From Euperipatoides rowelli (taxonomy: Eukaryota > Onychophora > Udeonychophora > Euonychophora > Peripatopsidae), in NCBI GenBank assembly GCA_003024985.2, contig PXIH01S0036839.1: 11,550 bases of DNA. One strand, 5' to 3'. Shown in pieces: positions 1 to 8,269 of this stretch (position 1 is the first letter of the stretch; every line of letters starts with the position of its first letter). A program made the position numbers and the translations under genes. Under the pieces are notes generated by a model, which searched no databases, was not told the DNA's origin, and saw nothing but the letters and a program-made list of their open reading frames with translations.

Positions 1-361
1 TAATGGCACCAATTGGCATATTTTCTTTCATTGACTTTCTTTAATTTTTTGATAATTTAATAATTAGTTTATCTGCTTTATTTATTTAATTCTTACTCCA
101 TATAGTCCTATAATTATTACTTATTATTTTTTCAAAAATATATATATAATTATGGAATTCATGGTGCACATTTAGGAACTATTTAAGAGTTTTGTATTTA
201 ATATTAACGTTATTGATTGCAATGGAATCATTTAATCATGTAAGCCTATTCATACTCATCACTAAAATATATTTAGCAACATTTCTGTAAAACCTGAGAT
301 ATTATTGTAGAAAGTTTATGTTGGTATTTGAAAAATTTTTAATTATAAAAGAGTATCACAT
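1..361. other. AT-rich sequence without recognisable gene
   Basis: No coding pattern, RNA gene or repeat could be supported here. The sequence is AT-rich, with short AT dinucleotide stretches around 140-152. It may include the 5' part of the LINE whose ORF2 remnant becomes readable from about 362, but I cannot align any residues in this stretch to a known domain. Confidence 0.5.
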
Positions 362-1130
362 GGAGGAAGATCAAATCGTAATGCTTTTAGTATAAAACCC
401 ATTCATGTTATTAATAGACCATATAGAAACTTTGAAAAAAATATATAATATAGGCTACATAAACGTGTTGGTACTCTTGTTAAAATAAATACTACTCACA
501 TATCTTTTAAACTACCATCCTTTTTGTTTTCTAATCGGGAGCTATTTGTAATAAGTTTGAACAGGCTATATTGATTTTTGTTGAGATTTGTATTAATCAA
601 GATAGTATTAATTCGTTTGTGGGATTTAAATCACATCATTTAATAAGAACAAGAAAATGAGAAAGATTATGGTGAAGGAGTCAGTGTTTATACTTCAAAT
701 TCATCACTCCTTCAAGTTAAATTTTCAGATGACCCATTTTTTAAGGTGATTACAATAGTTTTACAGTTGGTCTTATTTACCACATGACACACCATGGTTC
801 GAAATTATAGTTTATTATCCCATAGGATATTTATTTTACAAGCGTTATTGACTATATTATTTGTGAGATTGATCATATTAAATCAATTAATAATAGAGCT
901 AATGTTACCTATTTGGTGATTTTAACGACCATGATGTTAAATCAATTACATGTTTTAAAGATTATAAACAAATTTAAATATATCCTCCAAAAATAATAGA
1001 CAAATCGATAAGTGCTTTACAAATACTTCTTTTGAAAACTTTGTTAAAGTATTACCAAACATTGCTAATTCTGATCATAATACATATTATGTGTCACCAG
1101 ATAATTATTTTAAAATTATTTCAATAATAT
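362..1130 (+). pseudogene. LINE ORF2 N-terminus and APE-type endonuclease, degenerate
   Basis: This is the remnant of the endonuclease that nicks target DNA during target-primed reverse transcription. Readable pieces, in order: a basic lead-in (VINRPYRNFEK near 400); KLPSFLFSN near 510, matching the first beta strand of the endonuclease; YGEGVSVYTSNSS near 670, matching the usual G-G-V-x-x-Y block; a YYP-like block near 810; the catalytic motif GDFN at 915-926, followed by DHDVKSIT; then DKCFTNTSFENF at 1007 and the final catalytic motif SDHN at 1070-1081. The GDFN piece is in frame 3 and the SDHN piece in frame 2, and in-frame stops lie between the blocks, so it is inactive. The motifs are seen directly; the family assignment rests on their order and spacing. 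Confidence 0.8.
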
Positions 1131-1687
1131 TAATATTTCATATAGAGAAAATAATAACACTAATTTTCGAATATTTTCAAATGTTTTGATTCAACATAAC
1201 TGGTCTTTATTTTAATGAATTTTGGATCCTAGTATAGCAACAAATATTTTTCATGATTTTTTTTTTTACCAAATCTTTATAACATTTCATTGTCTGTCAA
1301 AAATATCGTGATCAGTCTAATAGTTTGCCTTAGTTTGATGATAAATTGAGTAAACTCATCAAAAGTTGAAATAAACTGTAATGTGATTTTGGGTCATGTA
1401 CTAATCAAGTAATTAATGTCAATAACTGTATTAAGGTTGAATATTAACAAAAGATAAGATCAGGCACAAAGAGAAAATTGAATTGAAATTTTAAAAAATA
1501 TATTTAGAACATTTATAAACATAGCCTATAAAATCTATTTTTTCAATAAACTGTAGTAATAATTGGGAACCTATTATCTAACCTTGATCTCTACATTCTA
1601 AAATACAGAGAAAACAATGATAAAATTATTTTACAACTTTATTTAATAAACATATTGCCTTTAAATTCTGCAGTGACAGAGGCGTAA
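1131..1687 (+). pseudogene. LINE ORF2 endonuclease-RT linker, degenerate
   Basis: This stretch continues the ORF2 remnant. The clearest piece is at 1325-1384, reading L-P-stop-F-D-D-K-L-S-K-L-I-K-S-stop-N-K-L-stop. LINE linkers commonly carry P-W-x-(5-7)-L-x-x-L-I-x-x-R-N-x-L-Y here. The stops are TAG, TGA and TAA where Trp, Arg and Tyr would be expected; the first two are single transitions from TGG and CGA. Further on, NNWEPII near 1559 and FNKHIAFKFCSD near 1640 resemble the segments just before RT. The reading ends where the tandem repeat begins at 1688. There is no enzymatic motif; it is assigned by position and resemblance. Confidence 0.6.
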
Positions 1688-2215
1688 CATGACTGTTTGG
1701 TACCCGGGGCTGAACTGACTTTTGGCACCCACTTGAAAAATATTTTGATTAGCTTTTTTTTTTTTTTTTAGCTTTTTTTTTTTTTAGTTGTCTGGACGTT
1801 CTGTTGACCGTCAATTTTTTTTATCACTACAAATTCTAACTATTATGCAACAGAGTGATAGCATGACTGTTTGGTACCCGGGGCTGAACTGGCTTTTGAC
1901 ACCCACTTGAAAAATATTTTGATTAGCTTTTTTTTATTTTTAGTTGTCTGGACGTTTTGTTGACCGTCTGTATTATTTTGATTAAACACTTCAACAATGC
2001 ACCCCTTACCCCAATCAACCCTGCAACCTCACACCCCACCCAACTCTGCACCATTGCCCCAAACCCTNTTTTTTTTTTTTTTTTTACTTGTCTGGACGTT
2101 TTGTTTATAGTCTATCTTATTTTGATAAACACTGCAACAACGCACCCCCAGGCCTGCCCTAAACAACCCTGCACCCTAACACCCCACCGCACCTCCCCCT
2201 AAAAAAAATTAAATA
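1688..2215. repeat. Tandem low-complexity repeat splitting the LINE (copies A, B and partial C)
   Basis: Copy A begins at 1688 and copy B at 1862 (174 bp apart). Both start CATGACTGTTTGGTACCCGG and run through CACTTGAAAAATATTTTGAT, a T-rich tract, GTCTGGACGTT and a GACCGTC box. A partial copy C starts at about 2086 with the same GTCTGGACGTT box and shares with B a downstream AC-rich, C-rich segment (TGCAACAA-x-GCACCCC, then CACCCCACC). The common box is at 1786, 1942 and 2086, giving periods of 156 and 144. The T-tracts vary in length and one contains the N at 2068. A weak echo (GTGGTACCCAGGG) lies at 2242. It sits inside the LINE reading frame and encodes nothing recognisable, so it is probably an inserted and locally amplified sequence. 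Confidence 0.8.
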
Positions 2216-2283
2216 AACCATTTCACCCTTCCCCCCTGTGGTGGTACCCAGGGTGGGTAGCCTTCCTGCTAAATCTCTGTGCA

Positions 2284-3150
2284 ATGATTGATGATTTCAT
2301 AATACAATTGGATTGTTTTAATCCAATTGATACATACCTGGTTTATCATCTCAAATCTATTAATCCACATTCTGCTACCTCACCTTTTGATCTACTGGTT
2401 GAGCCTGTTGCACAACTAATCAATTGTTTTTGTTGTTGTTGTTGTTGTTGTTGTTTAAATGCTGTCCAGATAGATGGAAGTTATCTTATTTATACCAATT
2501 CCTAAAATTTCTCATCCAACTAATATTAATCAAGTATGTCCATTATTAATTTCATCACCATTAGCAAACTTAGTGAATATTTTGTTCTAAAAGATCTTCA
2601 ATCATTAATCCTTTCAAAAAGTGATCAGTTTCAATTTGGTGGAGTTCAAAATAAATTTGTCTGTCAATATTTAATTGTTTACATACACAATTCTAATAAA
2701 CATTTGAAAAAAACCCCAAAAACATCAGTTTGTTGTATATTTACAGACTAACAGCATTTGACAATGTTAGTCATGATTTAATTTTAAGTAAAATTATTAA
2801 ATTTAATTCAAGTCTAGGTTGTATCGGTTGGATATGTTATTTCTTAAAAATTTTGACCCTTATTTTGATCATCCAATCAAAAATAATTGCATAGGATGCT
2901 TTCTTTTTGTCTTTGCTACTAATGATATTGCCCATAATTTTGAATTTATCCTGAAATATGTTGAAGACCTTACAGTTTCATTTATGTTGGATGTAAATAG
3001 ATAATTGCTGATACCATTCAGAGTCAATATTTACCTCTTGGAATACCACTTAACCCTAAAAAATGTTCAATTGTAAACCTGTTAATCTGGTTTATCATTT
3101 AGTTTACCTTTTTAGATAAGTGTACCACTTGAGGGTATTTGGTTTTAATT
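2284..3150 (+). pseudogene. LINE reverse transcriptase domain, degenerate
   Basis: This is the remnant of the polymerase that copies element RNA at the nicked target. Order of pieces: HLKSINPHSATSPFD (2356, frame 1), like the conserved segment before RT; CCPDRWK near 2461; IPIPKISHPTNINQV (2492, frame 2) at RT entry; KLSEYFVLKDLQ and DQFQFGGVQNK (2566-2660, frame 1); motif A as FTD then LTAFDNVSHD with a one-base frameshift at 2748; GWICYFLKN near 2840; NDIAHNFEFILKYVEDL (2921-2971), in which the catalytic box reads YVED rather than (F/Y)xDD, so the first Asp is Glu; LNPKKCSIVNL near 3049; and VPLEGIW at 3122. At least five frame changes, several stops and a TGT microsatellite break it. No thumb or C-terminal domain follows. 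Confidence 0.85.
2431..2454 (+). repeat. (TGT)8 microsatellite inside the RT remnant
   Basis: Eight perfect TGT units sit between the INPH block and the P-D-R-W-K block of the RT remnant. In one frame they would read as a cysteine run with no counterpart in RT proteins, so this is expansion after loss of coding constraint. Confidence 0.95.
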
Positions 3151-3592
3151 ATGTGGGAGATTCTCAACCTATGTCTAATCTTAGGCCCTCCCTTACTTAT
3201 GAAAACATATTCCCCAATGATTTACTTTCTCAAGATGAAAAAAGATTTAAAAAATCTATGTTTTATTGGACCAATCAATACCAATTTTTGATGAGCCCTA
3301 GTGTACCTATTTTTCTGATTGGTCTAATTCAAAATTTGTAACAATAGACATTCAAAATATTCCCAAACAATATCATTAATCAAAAATGTTGTAGCTCTAT
3401 ATCAACTTCCAAACCCCTCATTTTGCTATATTCAATTTTCATCCCCAGTGGATGCAGCTTCGTTTCAAAATATTTCACATCAAATCAATGGAATAAATTT
3501 ATATTTTCTCCCTCAAGAAAATGAGAACCAAATCATAAAGATTATAATTGAAAAAAATTCCAGCTGTAACTTCACAAGCGATTCTTCCCCCT

Positions 3593-3603
3593 CCCCCCCC
3601 CCC
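3593..3603 (+). repeat. Poly-C run (11 bases) in ORF1 remnant
   Basis: An uninterrupted C11 run follows a C-rich stretch (CCCCCT). It lies between two frames of the ORF1 remnant and probably marks a slippage site that helped destroy the frame. Confidence 0.9.
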
Positions 3604-3857
3604 TTCCTTCTTGGAACAATAGAAACATATTGATTTAATATCTTCAGGTAATCTGAATAAGCCTAATGGTAAACCATGTGCCACAGGGGCAATCAAATAT
3701 TCACTTCAACTTAAAAAGGATAAACAATTATGGATATTTCTTACTTCATAAAAATTAAACATATTCGTATTTATCTACATATTGCCTCTCACCCAAGAAT
3801 TTGTTTTAGATGCAAGAGTCATGAACATTTGATTTCTGATTATACAACGAAATGCTG

Positions 3858-3903
3858 CTCTCATACTGCTCTCAATGTCGCTCTCATACTGCTCTCAATG
3901 TCG
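3858..3903 (+). repeat. Perfect 23-bp tandem duplication
   Basis: The 23-bp unit at 3858-3880 (beginning CTCTCATACTGCTC) is repeated exactly at 3881-3903. It sits just downstream of the CCHC knuckle in the ORF1 remnant. As 23 is not a multiple of three, the duplication itself changes frame. Zero mismatches in a region otherwise full of old mutations suggests it is recent. Confidence 0.95.
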
Positions 3904-4167
3904 CTGCCTCAAGCCTACTCAAGAATTAATCCGTGTGTACAGAATATCTTCTTCTGAGTTAATATTAAAAATCAAAATTTCCTTCATATAAAAACAAACT
4001 TTTTTTAAAAAATAACTATCTGAATGGTTAAAATAGATCAATTTGTAAAAGTTACAGGTGCACAAAACATAACTAAAGTGAATACACAAACACTCTTTAG
4101 ATTTAAATTTAAAAATTCCAAAATATTGAAAAAATCTTTCACATTCACCTACCATACTCACTATGAA

Positions 4168-4179
4168 CCCCCCCCCCCC
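4168..4179 (+). repeat. Poly-C run (12 bases)
   Basis: An uninterrupted C12 run in AT-rich DNA downstream of the ORF1 remnant. The open frames on both strands that cross it (roughly 3919-4269) resemble nothing I know and are judged to be chance. Confidence 0.9.
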
Positions 4180-4445
4180 ATGTACCATCTCAAAACCTTT
4201 TTACACATCCTGAATACTCCTTTTTGTCATATACACCATCATATTATGATAATAACTTTAATTAAATAAAGCAAACTAAATTATTTGATTACTTGCTCTA
4301 CAAAATTAATAAAAAACGTTATAATAAGACAATTTTCTTTTTTGCACAATATTGAAATAATTGCCTTGTCTTCTCCAACTGTTAAGAATTACTTTAAGCA
4401 AATGCAGAGAATGGGAGGTGGGAGGTAAAAATTGATAACTCACAG

Positions 4446-4680
4446 GGTATTATTTATATGGTTCGATGTCCAACAGGCATCATACGCATTGGCATATGTC
4501 GGATGCACGGTGAGGGGTGGAAATAGACAAATGAAAGAACATATAGGTCACGACCAACAGTCCATGGTTTTTCAACATATGTAAAACACTAAACATACTA
4601 TAGGCCAATATGATTTGCATATATTTTTGACTCAAAATAATAAGATAAAAAGGCATAGTTAGGGTCTATTTTTATATCAC
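4446..4680 (+). pseudogene. GIY-YIG endonuclease-like fragment, Penelope-like element remnant
   Basis: The fragment reads GIIYMVRCPTG at 4446 (frame 3), then after a frame change YVGCTVRGGNRQMKEHIGH at about 4494-4550, then a conserved-looking tail with NTKHTIGQYDLHIF near 4585-4630. GIY-YIG domains at the C-terminus of Penelope-like retroelements follow the pattern V-Y-x-(I/V)-x-C-x-x-G, Y-(I/V)-G-x-T-x-R, then R-I-x-E-H, then a T-x-H-x-I segment; the spacing from T-x-R to E-H fits exactly. The expected Arg before Met-Lys-Glu-His is Gln (CAA), one CpG transition from CGA. At least one frameshift and a TAA stop make it non-functional. No Penelope-type RT is visible upstream, so only the nuclease end survives. 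Another GIY-YIG source is possible. Confidence 0.5.
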
Positions 4681-4689
4681 AATTTAAGC

Positions 4690-5880
4690 CACATTTAAAT
4701 CATAAGAATTATTCTAATTACATAACAGATATAGAAAGAAAATTATTGAACAAAAAATAAGTGTTGGGCCAAATCTTTTGAAATTGTAACAATATTTAAA
4801 TGTGGGGAAATTTGTATTTTTGTTAAGAATTCATTGTAATTTTTGTTGTTCATTTTCATCTCTGTTTTGAAAAAGCCCATAACAAAAGGGCAGGAATTAA
4901 AATTGTCTGCTTTTTAATCTCATAAATAAATATTTGTTTCTCAAATATACATACATTTGACATTGGTGGATTATTTCAATAATTTTGTTTATGCATTTGA
5001 CTAGGAGTTCTTCAAAATTATTATTATTATTATTATTATTATTCAAAATTTTAAATTAATTTTAAATTTTTATTCTATCTCCAATTATTCCTATCTACAA
5101 ATCTATGCCATGTCTACTATTTTGCTGCATCTTCTAACGATTATCACCATTATTTGGTTTTAATCATTGCAAATGTTAATCTATCTAATGCTCATGTCAA
5201 TCCTGAACTGTAAAATTTAACATCTTCAAATCCTGGACATTTATGAATTCAATTAAGTTATCTGAAAATTTTAAAAGATGTGAAACTTAAATGTATCTAT
5301 AATTACCATAAAAAAAGTCATGTGAGCCTTTCTTTATATCCTGCTAAAGTGACAACAATTTCTGGAAGGTTAACCTTTAAGCGAATTAGGTTTAATCAAA
5401 CAAGAAATAGTGATGACTCTGGAGGGAACCAGAACCCCCTCAAAATTTCCTTAGCCCCTACTTGCCTCCAGTAAATGAAAAAACTAATTACAATAATAAG
5501 TTAAATGTATTTGTTTTATACTAATTCAATTGCTAATACTTTAATTTTTTAAAAAAAATCCTTTAATAATGGATATAATGAGAATTAGTTTGTCTTGAAT
5601 GTAATAAATAATAATAATAAAAGTTTATTAAAATATTCACAACTAAACACTGCCACTATATAAATTGTGTCTCACACCCTACTGTCTCTCTCCCTGAAAT
5701 TTTAAGCTGAATATTTACCTGTTAAATATGTAAATATATTTATGATAGAAGAATAATGAGAATAAGTTGTACTACTCAAGTTCTTTTCTCTGATTAGAGC
5801 CTTGTTTTCTACCAAATAAACTTTCCAAAATCCTCCACACAGTTCAAGGTCATGATCCTGCTCTCAGACCTACACAACCA
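4690..5880. other. AT-rich stretch with no recognisable gene
   Basis: Apart from the ATT microsatellite, nothing here resembles a known protein, RNA or repeat. A 64-codon open frame at about 5280-5474 has no recognisable motif and I treat it as chance. The first part (to about 4790) might extend the GIY-YIG remnant, but too few residues are readable to claim it. Confidence 0.5.
5017..5043 (+). repeat. (ATT)9 microsatellite
   Basis: Nine perfect ATT units, bounded on both sides by TTCAAAA-type sequence. Confidence 0.95.
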
Positions 5881-5883
5881 TCA

Positions 5884-6700
5884 GTGGCCTTACCAGTCTT
5901 TCTCCTGATGAACCAACAGGAGTTCCTAAGGTTTTCCATATCTGCAGCACTCAACATGGGCGCTGACCAGCCTTACATTAACATCAAACTCAAATACTGT
6001 TTAGATATCTTTACATTTGTCATTACCGATAAGCAAACAGCATTAACTGAAGTCTATATCTCATCCAGATCCCAATCATCTTGCATAGACTTTACAAAAA
6101 TTGTATAACCATTATTACATAATTGATTTGGCTAACACTTTTTGAGAAACTTGCCAACTTTTATAAGGTAGATAAGAAATAAAAATCAAAAGAGTTATGT
6201 CAATTTTAAATTTTAAAAAACTCATTTAAATACCACATATGCAATAAAAACTTTATTTATTGAATGATTAAAATATACTAACTATTTCTTTAAAAGATAT
6301 TATGCTATAGTTATTACAGCAAAACTGTCACTCAATTATAAGAAATAACACTATCTTTTTCTTTATAATATTATATAAATACTTGACATTTGATCAACTA
6401 TTTTTCTTCTCCGCCTACATTGTTAAAAATATTAAAACACAATAAATAGAGGTGAGGAAAAGTTCAAATACTTCATCTATATTGATATCTAAACGGTAAT
6501 TTGAGTTCTACTGACCAGTTTCAAGTGCTTAAAAACTTGGAAAAGTAATCCTGACCGGTTATCAAATTATAGATAAGTCACTGGAGAAAGATGTTAAATT
6601 ATTTCCTAAACATTAAGTAAAATAAATCAATAGGGATAAAATAAAGGGAATCTTATTGTATCATTAAATTTATACGTAGGCTAATTACATTGTTAAGAAA
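5884..6700. other. AT-rich stretch with no supported gene
   Basis: The interval around 5790-6080 is less AT-rich than its surroundings and holds a 74-codon frame (5884-6105) with no recognisable domain. It could be a fragment of a repeat or an exon of something I do not recognise, but there is no evidence for either. The remainder to 6700 shows only AT-rich sequence. Confidence 0.4.
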
Positions 6701-6703
6701 GAA

Positions 6704-6805
6704 AAAAAATATCAAAGATTCAAAAATAGATAACTCTTAAGTGATTCATTTCCTTATTGTCTTCTTTTAAACATTAATGAATAAAATGTTTATTTTCCAT
6801 ATTTG

Positions 6806-6847
<42 letters not shown>

Positions 6848-6995
6848 GATAATGATAATGATAATGATAATGATAATGATAATGATAATGATAATGATAA
6901 TGATAAAAAATATCAAAGATTCAAAAATAGATAACTCTTAAGTGATTCATTTCCTTATTGTCTTCTTATATATATTAATGAATAAAATGTTTATT
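6704..6995 (+). repeat. 91-bp direct repeats flanking a hexanucleotide microsatellite
   Basis: The 91 bp at 6704-6794 recur at 6905-6995 with three mismatches, all within a six-base stretch (TTAAAC against ATATAT), giving a period of 201 bp. Between them are 11 bp plus the (AAT)n/(GATAAT)n array. The simplest reading is a recent tandem duplication of a roughly 200-bp unit that contains the array, or a satellite of which just over one period is in view. Confidence 0.95.
6806..6904 (+). repeat. (AAT)6 followed by (GATAAT)13.5 array
   Basis: Six AAT units (6806-6823) pass directly into about 13.5 perfect GATAAT units (6824-6904). The hexamer is two AAT-type triplets with one A-to-G change, so the array probably arose from the AAT run by one substitution followed by expansion. 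Confidence 0.95.
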
Positions 6996-7036
6996 AAAAT
7001 CATCCCCCTCCCCTTTTTGAAAAAAATAGTATTGGA

Positions 7037-7085
7037 TGGGGTTGCTCTTGGGTCACGGCTGGGAAATGTTTGCACACAACTGGTC
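7037..7085 (-). other. Possible hAT-type transposon terminus
   Basis: Read on the minus strand, this begins CAGTTGTGTGCAAACATTTC and continues through CCGTGACCC. Many hAT elements end with CAGTG-x-TTC-x-AA-x-TTTT followed by a C-G-CGACCC-like segment. The resemblance is partial, no partner terminus was found to the left, and no 8-bp target duplication could be established. This is a suggestion only. Confidence 0.2.
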
Positions 7086-7394
7086 TAAAGCATTATCTAT
7101 TAGTATATGCTAGGCGGAAACTGTCTCTTTGACATGTTATGGAATACGAAAGTCAAATAATTTGTCATGCAACTTGGGACTTTAAAAAATGATGTCCTTG
7201 TGTTGAACTTGTGACAGTAATGGTCCAATCAATTTACTGTAAATAAGACCCAATCCTTTCTACACTCTTGATCACTGCCATTTCCAGTTCATATGTATAT
7301 TTTTTATCAGAAAACTCATTGTGACTATCCTTCTTAGGTCATTCACACTATGATCAGAAGGCAGTTCTGGGGGTGCAGTCGATGAATGAATACA

Positions 7395-7680
7395 GAAAGA
7401 ACAGATAATTTTCTTGCGGGACGTCCATTCAAATTTATAATCTTTGCTTAATGGTCTGATGTGTTTAGAAAAATCTTATCATGAAAGTTTGCTAAAAGGG
7501 CTCACCAACCCTATGAATATTTATAGTTCATGTAAATCAAAAGGCTATTTAATTATTTTCTTTATGAGTGCTTATTTGAAGTTTGTCAGTCTTATTCCTT
7601 CTACAAATGTATCATTCCCGAGATGGTCAATGTACTCACTAAGAAGTTGATTTTTCCATTTTATGCTTCAAATTAGCATT
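7395..7680 (-). pseudogene. Ty3/Gypsy-type pol fragment (RT thumb / connection to RNase H), degenerate
   Basis: This is a piece of an LTR-retrotransposon polyprotein on the minus strand. From high to low coordinates: NANLKHKMEKS (7680-7648), where Gypsy RT has a block of the form A-x-L-K-x-x-x-x-K-C; after a frameshift, SEYIDHLGNDTFVEGI (7640-7593), matching V-x-Y-L-G-H-x-x-x-x-x-G-I; then ELxIFIGLVSPFSKLS (7527-7480), matching L-R-x-F-L-G-L-x-N-Y-(Y/F)-R-x-F-I; FSKHIRPLSKDYKFEWTS (7473-7420), matching F-S-x-x-x-x-P-L with the F-x-W-T that precedes RNase H. Four in-frame stops separate these blocks. Order and spacing follow the family closely. No YxDD box is seen at higher coordinates and no LTRs or primer-binding site were found, so only a short internal piece remains. 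Confidence 0.75.
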
Positions 7681-7689
7681 CATTAACCT

Positions 7690-8265
7690 TCGAGTGGTCG
7701 CGGTCAAATTTTTATGACTCATAGAATCCTCTGTAAAAAAGTTTCCAAATATGTGTAATAATGAAATAAATACACATATTTATGTTCTATTTAATGTCAG
7801 GAATTTAATTAGATAAAGAAAAGAAATTCTAACAAACAGATTTTTTTTTTTTTTTGTGATTATAATTCTAATAGCTGTATTCATTATAAGATTGTATATA
7901 CTGTAGGCTATGTTCAAATAATACATTTTTCTATTGCAAAATCNATAATATAGAATCTAAATTAAATGTTTGAAGATTTAGACTCAAATTGAGTTTTTCA
8001 TATCAATTACTGACTTGACTAAACACCTACAATGAGATTAAGTTTATCACCATCATAAACTGTAATCATGAGTAACAAAATAGGTATAACAATGGACAAT
8101 AAATGAACATACTGATACAAGAATAGTATAGGAGACAAAACTAGTTATTGTCTTGTGAATGAGACCTGTGACTTTTTTTACTATACAGCATAAAAGTAGA
8201 TACCACTGGACCTAAGGTGATTATAGTAGTATTTAATCTTAGATAGGCTATATATATAAAATCCA
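7690..8265. other. AT-rich stretch with no recognisable gene
   Basis: Contains a T13 run near 7843-7855 and an N at 7944. No coding resemblance was found on either strand; in particular the Gypsy pol reading cannot be extended upstream into this interval. Confidence 0.5.
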
Positions 8266-8269
8266 CAAG

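Larger units (their letters stand above)
362..3150 (+). mobile_element. Decayed non-LTR retrotransposon (LINE) ORF2 copy: endonuclease, linker, reverse transcriptase
   Basis: Three blocks in the correct order and orientation belong to one LINE ORF2. They are an APE-type endonuclease (about 362-1130), an endonuclease-RT linker (about 1130-1680) and an RT palm (about 2284-3145). Removing the tandem repeat at 1688-2215 leaves about 240 codons between the SDHN motif and the start of RT homology, a normal distance for this class, so a single element interrupted by a repeat is the simplest reading. All three frames are needed to follow the protein, with many stops. No thumb or C-terminal RT domain is visible after about 3145, so the copy is cut at its 3' end. 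Motif style (INPH-x-AT before RT, PIPK at RT entry) fits the Jockey/CR1/Nimb-like part of the LINE tree, but I cannot assign a clade. Confidence 0.8.
3160..3960 (+). pseudogene. Retrotransposon ORF1 (gag-like) remnant with RRM-like region and broken CCHC knuckle
   Basis: ORF1 proteins of LINEs bind element RNA. Readable parts: SNLRPSLTYENIFPND (3178), possibly the N-terminal region; a segment from about 3410 (SFCYIQFSSPVDAASFQ, then INGINLYFLP) resembling an RRM-like fold; GKPCATGAIKYSLQLKKD (3668, frame 2), typical of the segment before the knuckle; and in frame 1 at 3793-3843, HPRICFRCKSHEHLISDY followed by TTKC. The last piece fits C-x2-C-x4-H-x4-C except that the final cysteine is Tyr. 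At least two frameshifts, a stop at about 3752, an 11-base C run and a 23-bp duplication break it. It lies after, not before, the RT remnant on the same strand, so it probably belongs to another element. The knuckle is clear; the RRM-like part is inference. Confidence 0.6.

Noticed and set aside
1698-1708. GGTACCCGGGG resembles a cloning-vector polylinker
   Set aside because: The match stops after 11 bases, it recurs in copy B as part of a natural 174-bp repeat, and no other vector sequence is present.
1862-1920. Minus-strand AGTTCAGCCCC as a possible RNA polymerase III box B in a tRNA-derived SINE
   Set aside because: It matches the box B consensus at too few positions and no box A was found at the right distance.
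3499-3696. Minus-strand 65-codon open frame
   Set aside because: It is antisense to the ORF1 remnant and its glycine run comes from the poly-C tract.
5884-6108. 74-codon open frame in a slightly GC-richer patch
   Set aside because: No motif, no supporting splice pattern, and no resemblance to any protein I know.
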